A program made the position numbers and the translations under genes. The notes below the pieces were generated by a model that saw only the letters and a program-made list of their open reading frames with translations, ran no database searches and was not told the origin of the DNA. Of a stretch of DNA of 64,000 nucleotides, positions 59,060 through 64,000 are shown one piece after another. The first letter of the stretch is position 1, and each line of letters opens with the position of its first letter. The stretch covers positions 620,013,303 through 620,077,302 of the forward strand of contig CM060910.1 of assembly GCA_030737875.1 (NCBI GenBank), given 5' to 3'. Source of the stretch: Allium sativum (Eukaryota > Streptophyta > Magnoliopsida > Asparagales > Amaryllidaceae).

Positions 59060-60192
59060 GTGTGAGAACTAAAACAGTTATTAATCTTTATTTTTAAAGT
59101 TAGGTAAATCAAGGGACCACGCCGTATAATACGGAACGGATTTCCTCCCAAGAATACCAGTGCATAAATCAACAGCGCAATGCTTAATAAAGAACAATGA
59201 AGCTATTATAAGACCCAGGTCCCATCACACAATGCAACGCAAGCCGGAGGATAGGGTTTTACCTTATAATAGCCAAAGAATACTTGATACGTTAAATTTC
59301 ATCTTTTAATTTTTACTATAAGTATGTAGTGTATAAAACAATTTCAAATCATAAGTATCAATCATAGACGGCATAGGTACCATATATCATGTCGCAAATA
59401 CTAGGCTCTACAATCAAAACCGCAAAGTCACGTATTTGGAAGTTGGATTTCCATTTGTGAACCGAGGCAAAAGATAGTCCTCTACTGATTCAAGACGCTC
59501 TAGCCCGTGTCTCAGGCAAGTACTCAGTTAAGCCTTTGGATCGTCAGGGCCGGTCCACCGATGTGAATTAAAATGCCTGAACACTGCATTTCCCCACCCT
59601 TTGGGGTGTCAATGAGCTAACGAATGACTCCATTGGCTTCACATAGTCACCGATATACCTGAGGCGCCTCGTAAACCAACAACCACATAAGTCAAACTCG
59701 TCAGGGCGTGTCAAACCACTGACGCCATTTCTAACTAGAAGGAAACACATGTCCTCCCTGAGGTCCTCTCCCGTTTCTGGTTTACAACCGAGGTGTGAGG
59801 CTCGCGAATCAACGCTGCACAAAGCTATGCCACATAGGTCGTGCTTTGATCATCAACCACAAGACTCAGCTTTTCAACAGAAGCCTTGATCATTTGCATC
59901 TTAGCATGCCACACAGGCAGACCACTCCATCCAACCAATATCTATCAATCACACAGAATGATATCCAATGTCAGACACACAGTCCATTTACAAGTCCGTT
60001 CTAGGTCTGAACGAAACCGGAGGCACCTTGTACCTCGCATATCCATCGATCTCCAAGTACGTCTGGACGAACACTAACTGATTCCCTCCTCTTGGGTGTA
60101 CGGCCCAATTAAGATCATCAGTAATTATCCAGACGACGTGAAGACCTCCGGTCTTCAACCACCGTCTTCATCTTCGACTCATCGTCGAATCA

Positions 60193-60231
60193 GTTATTCA
60201 GAATAGGATAAACCCGGTCTTTTCGAATAAC
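60193..60231 (-). other. long-LTR hairpin GTTATTC/GAATAAC (copy F)
   Basis: GTTATTC (60193-60199), GAATAAC (60225-60231). Confidence 0.6.
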
Positions 60232-60600
60232 TCGCGTATATAATAAACAAGTGTTACACAAACACAACATACGCCTCATTCCAATTCATCAGTCACTAAC
60301 CGTAAATTAGCAAGAGAATAATTCCCCAAATATTAACCCCGAAGACCGAAACCAACATCAGATCAATACCCAGGAAACCATTCTGCTTAGCTAACCTACA
60401 GTTAGTTTCTAAATTTCACATTCTTAGGGAAAGGTTCCCATTAATTTTATCAAAGATAAATTCTTTTAAATTTATTTTTTAATCTTCTTTTGAATATCAA
60501 TTCAAACCAAATTATAGTTTATCCAAACTAGCCGGGATTAACGAAACTTACCGAAGTAATCATTTTTTTTAATTTCCCAATCCCAACCTATTCATCCCAC

Positions 60601-60622
60601 GAAGTAAAACTGGTAATACTTC
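60601..60622 (-). other. hairpin repeat type 2 (GAAGTA/TACTTC), copy in F
   Basis: Perfect 6-bp stem with a 10-nt loop. Relative to GGAG/CTCC copies, the second pair changed from G:C to A:T on both sides. Confidence 0.55.
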
Positions 60623-60701
60623 ATATCTAACACAACCGTGTTATCGGTAAATTCAATTACCATTTCACGTTCAAATCTAATTAAAGACTTAACTATCGCC
60701 T

Positions 60702-60723
60702 GGAGCAAAACTTGTGATACTCC
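60702..60723 (-). other. hairpin repeat type 2 (GGAG/CTCC), second copy in F
   Basis: GGAGCA and TACTCC, one C-A mismatch, about 100 bp from the previous copy as in B. Confidence 0.5.
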
Positions 60724-60795
60724 ATTCTCGATCTTTTCAATCTAATTAAAGATTCATTAAAACTCCACTTGGTTTTAATCTTCCTGTCTTTAACT

Positions 60796-60841
60796 GGGTT
60801 AAAGAATCAATGTCATTTAAAACACAGTTCACGATAAACCC
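60796..60841 (-). other. hairpin repeat type 1, copy F1
   Basis: GGGTT/AACCC outer stem, GAAT/GTTC (one wobble), TGT/ACA inner stem. Confidence 0.6.
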
Positions 60842-61000
60842 AAAATCACATTCCATTCTATCAGCCTTTAACTGTAAAATAGCAAGTGAGCAATTCCCTA
60901 AATATTAACCCCGGAGGCCGAAACCAACATCAGATCAATACCCAAGAAACAATTCAACTTAACTAATCTCCAGTTAGTTTCTGATTTTCTTAACTCGGTT

Positions 61001-61044
61001 GGGTCTAAGAACAGTATTATTGAAGATATCGTTCACGACAACCC
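61001..61044 (-). other. hairpin repeat type 1, copy F2
   Basis: GAAC/GTTC and GTATT/GATAT inner stem, where the middle pair is A:T instead of G:C. Confidence 0.6.
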
Positions 61045-61067
61045 AAAATCACATTCCATTAATTATC

Positions 61068-61113
61068 GGGTTAAAGAACAAGTGTTATTTAAAACACCGT
61101 TCACGATAAACCC
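61068..61113 (-). other. hairpin repeat type 1, copy F3
   Basis: Best copy: GGGTT/AACCC, GAAC/GTTC and GTGTT/AACAC, all fully paired, loop ATTTAA. Confidence 0.65.
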
Positions 61114-61205
61114 AAAAATCAATTCAAATTCAATTCCAATTAAATACCATTTAATTGGTACACTTCTTTAAATCTAAATAAAAAGATTTAATCTTTTTCT
61201 CAACT

Positions 61206-61250
61206 GGGTTTAAGAATAGTGTTAATGAAGACACCATTCACGACAAACCC
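61206..61250 (-). other. hairpin repeat type 1, copy F4
   Basis: GGGTT/AACCC, GAAT/ATTC and GTGTT/GACAC; the GAAT/ATTC pair is a compensatory change. Confidence 0.6.
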
Positions 61251-62096
61251 AAATCTCATTTGATATTAAATACAAGGCTCTGAATAGATAATATATCGGC
61301 TTATATTCAATATCTAATTCTACGACCAACAAATATCGTATTGGAAATAACGATATAAATATATCTTTCAAATTCCCGTAACAATATCTGTATCATCACG
61401 AAATCCAACATCGAAATATTCCGAAGACAATTTCGATTCAAATCCATTCCAATTCAATTATTGGAAATTCTGGTTATTTTCAAAAACCATTTCAAATCCA
61501 CTTTTTTTTTAAAATAGAATTATAATTCTAGTTCAAAACTAGTTCATTTCGATAAAAATCTATTTTTATCTTTTCAAATATGGAGTTTTTCATCCCAATT
61601 CTTCAGAAATCATTTCTTATGATTTTACACAAATTATTACTATTTTTAATAATTTTATCAAGGCCCGTACAGTCGATTTCCATCAACAGCCATCGAGCTG
61701 CACTTACAACGACCTTTTCCAAATTTGATTTGGACATAATTCCAAATCCAACCGTTAGATTTCAAATTTCTAATATTCATTAGAAAGCTCTTTTCGATAC
61801 GAACCCAACAGTTCTGGTTTCAGGAGAATCCGACGGTCGGATCTCCCGCAATATCCATTCGAAATCAATGGTCAAAATTCACGAACTTCCGCGGCACGGC
61901 ACGTTCTATTCAGGCCATTATATATATAATATATATATTATATATATTTCGTCGATTTCCTTTTAAAACGTATTTTATAAATCGTTTAAATTCGTTTTCA
62001 AAACGATTTCAACTTCCTTTTCAAATTCAAATCAAAATCGAATTTTTCAATATAAATTCATTTTAATTTCATTTCAAATGGAATTTCAATTCAATT

Positions 62097-62450
62097 CCAA
62101 TTTAATTCGAATTTCAATTAATTTCAATTTAATTCGAATTTCAATTCATTTCAATTTAATTCGAATTTCAATTCATTTCCATTTAATTCGAATTTCAATT
62201 CTATTCAGTTTAATTCGAATTTTGAAATCACTTTTAATATTCATTGAAAAATGAATAAAATCGATATAAATATCGTTCACGTCAAAATGATGTCAATCTA
62301 ATCAACACGGCTTCATATATTTCTATTTTCAAATATTCTATTTCAAATATTTCTTTTTCAAATATTTGTATTCAAATATTTCTTTTCAAATATTTGTATT
62401 CAAATATTCCTTTTCAAATATTTCTATTCAAATATTTCTTTTCAAAACTG
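62097..62450 (-). repeat. short tandem arrays in copy F
   Basis: 62097-62222: about five units of roughly 28-32 bp around TTTAATTCGAATTTCAATTC. 62325-62450: repeated TTTCAAATATTT words, about 17-20 bp spacing. Confidence 0.8.
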
Positions 62451-62999
62451 GAATGAGGCCCAATCAATTACCATATAATGTTAATTATAGGGATTTTCTA
62501 CAACACATGTATAAAATAACAACGATAAATAATCAACCATCATCCAGAGTGCACCACATCACTGCATAAGCATTAAATATAAGTAATTAGCGCTTACACA
62601 GTCTGTCAATCCATCGATTGACATACAACTAAGCAATCGGGATTAGTGTACGTCAAATATCATCCCAATACCCGTGTGGGGTTTCAAAACAACAAACACA
62701 TATTTTATTTGTGCAGTTGGGCGATGTGTAAAATTTATCGTTCCAATCAATATCAGTCAAATGTGTGTATATAAACAAATCGTGCGATTTGTTTATAAAT
62801 ATTTCATTTTGTACACACGTCAAAAATTCTATTTTTCAACTATAAAATATTTTTATTTCATTCCATATCACACAATCAACTACACATCAAAATCAAACAA
62901 ACAAACAAGTCGTCCATGGTTTGTGGACGACGGGTGTCGGGTGCTACTAAACACCGTCTGCATCCTAGTATATATTTTAACTAGAAAATTAAATTAAAA

Positions 63000-63014
63000 G
63001 TGAGAAGTTCTCAC
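63000..63014 (-). other. conserved GTGAGAA/TTCTCAC hairpin (copy F)
   Basis: 7-bp perfect arms around a single base, next to CCACTCCGCC as in B. Confidence 0.6.
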
Positions 63015-63099
63015 AGAGGGTTCCACTCCGCCGTGTTTTTCTTTTGAACTGCTGAACCGTCTGGATCGGTTTGAAATTCCAATGCAGTCCTTGTCCCGC

Positions 63100-63560
63100 T
63101 ATTCATAATAAAAATTATATTTTTATCACTTCATTCTAATAAATAAAAATCACATTTTTATTCACCCTACTCTATAAAAATTATATTTTTAATACTTCTA
63201 CTTTGTAAAATTTATATTTTTATATTTCACATATGATAAAAATCATATTTTTAAACTGATCTTTCATATATAGAAATCCTATTTTTATCGAAGTAAAAAT
63301 CATATTTTTACTTCTCTAGTATATATCTAAAAATCCAACTTCCTTTGTATAAAAATTCAAACTTCCTTATATAAAAATATGAACTTCATGTTGATAAAAC
63401 CCACTCTTGATGTACATAAAAATTCACTCTTTCATCGTATAAAAATTCTATTTTTCTTCACATCAAAATATAATCTTTCATATAAAATAAAAATCCCATT
63501 TTCATATATGAAAAATCATATCTTTCCCCGTCTAAAAATCATGATCTTACTCGTCTAAAA
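63100..63560 (-). repeat. array of TAAAAAT/ATTTTTA palindromic words
   Basis: More than a dozen units of TAAAAATCATATTTTTA type at about 25-35 bp spacing. Not seen in D at the matching place. Confidence 0.7.
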
Positions 63561-63660
63561 ATCATATCTTTAACCTCATGACGATTACATTTTTTTTATT
63601 GACTCTAAACACATTTAAAACTGAAATTAAAGTAAAACAAATGTAAATAAATATAAAAAT

Positions 63661-64000
63661 TCACTTCTTTACGGATCTAGGTGTCGGGGAAGAGTCGTCG
63701 AGTGCTGCTGGTGCCGAAGAAGTCGCGGTGGTGGTCGGTGGAGGTATTAATCGCAAAACAAACATTAAAAATCGGGTTTTATCAAGGAGAGGGACCCACA
63801 GTTGGCCAGAGGTGGCGGGGAGGTGCGTAGGGGTCGGGGATGGCACTGGTGGTCGGCGGCTGGCCTGGGGTGGCTAGGGCGGCGGGTTTTAGACGAGATC
63901 GAGCTAGGGTTTCATGGATTGGAGGGAGGAGGCGTTGGAGGAGAAAGGGGGGCTCACGCGCCAGGCGCGGCGGCAGTGGGCCCGATGTGGAGGAGCGACG
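63661..64000 (-). other. GC-rich leader of copy F
   Basis: Abrupt GC-rich block, Pro/Thr/Ser-coding on the minus strand (61 codons at 63661-63846). It corresponds to the GC-rich leader at 8740-8930 in B and 31830-32100 in D. Probably untranslated. Confidence 0.55.

Larger units (their letters stand above)
60296..60990 (-). repeat. direct repeat pair, about 570 bp apart, in copy F
   Basis: 60302-60415 and 60870-60985 share TATTAACCCC, GAAACCAACATCAGATCAAT and CAGTTAGTTTCT in order. This indicates a past internal duplication of the LTR. Confidence 0.7.
58689..64000 (-). mobile_element. long-LTR copy F, minus strand, runs off the window
   Basis: Starts at the intact terminus TGTAACGACCCG (58689) and runs through the CAGTC hairpin (59046), GAAGAC block (60140), hairpin repeats (60601-61250), tandem arrays (62097-62450), GTGAGAA hairpin (63000) and leader (63661-64000). 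At over 5.3 kb without reaching its 5' terminus it equals D in scale. ATACG (58684-58688) is the likely target duplication. Confidence 0.85.

Noticed and set aside
62097..62450. CRISPR-like array
   Set aside because: Degenerate AT-rich tandem units without unique spacers in a plant LTR.

Overview
This is plant nuclear DNA, almost certainly from a flowering plant; the species cannot be named from the sequence. It is AT-rich, made of nested LTR retrotransposons, and carries an old mitochondrial rRNA fragment. I find no intact cellular gene. Coding sequence is limited to decayed gag-pol pieces whose stop codons mostly look like C-to-T or G-to-A changes of CGA, CAA, CAG or TGG codons, as expected for methylated, silenced DNA.

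Layout. 1-4028: 3' end of a Ty3/gypsy element (integrase tail, polypurine tract, 2.6-kb 3' LTR). 4029-10010: two opposed fragments of a superfamily of very long LTRs, here called long-LTR: copy A (+) and copy B (-). 10011-17812: a Sirevirus-like Ty1/copia remnant (primer-binding site, gag, tandem repeats, multiple polypurine tracts, 3.9-kb LTR holding a TIR element). 17813-19987 and 29760-29900: long-LTR copy C (+), split by a complete but decayed Ty3/gypsy element (19988-29759, target duplication CATAT). 29901-47185: a Ty1/copia polyprotein remnant, split by a complete long-LTR element D (31045-44706, target duplication ATGAC) and by a 451-bp hAT-like MITE. 47186-56562: low-copy-looking AT-rich DNA with a candidate hAT element, a mitochondrial 26S rRNA fragment and a degenerate gypsy LTR. 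56563-64000: long-LTR copies E and F, both on the minus strand, with F apparently inserted into E.

The most unusual content is the long-LTR superfamily. Copy D has LTRs of 6261 and 6284 bp around an internal region of only 1117 bp with no gag-pol, so it must be mobilised by another element. Its termini (TGTAACGACCC...GGGTCGTTACA), tRNA-Met primer site, PPT-flanking hairpin and leader resemble the gypsy element at 19988-29759, which makes that lineage the plausible helper.

The long LTRs carry several small inverted repeats that recur between copies. In some, paired positions change together: GAAC/GTTC to GAAT/ATTC, GTGTT/AACAC to GTATT/GATAT, and CAGTC/GACTG to CAGAC/GTCTG. This suggests conserved structure in the transcript or DNA. 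Three independent insertions (two gypsy elements and copy F) also lie within roughly 75 bp of one another on the homologous long-LTR map, in or beside one of these hairpins. All coordinates and comparisons were made by eye.
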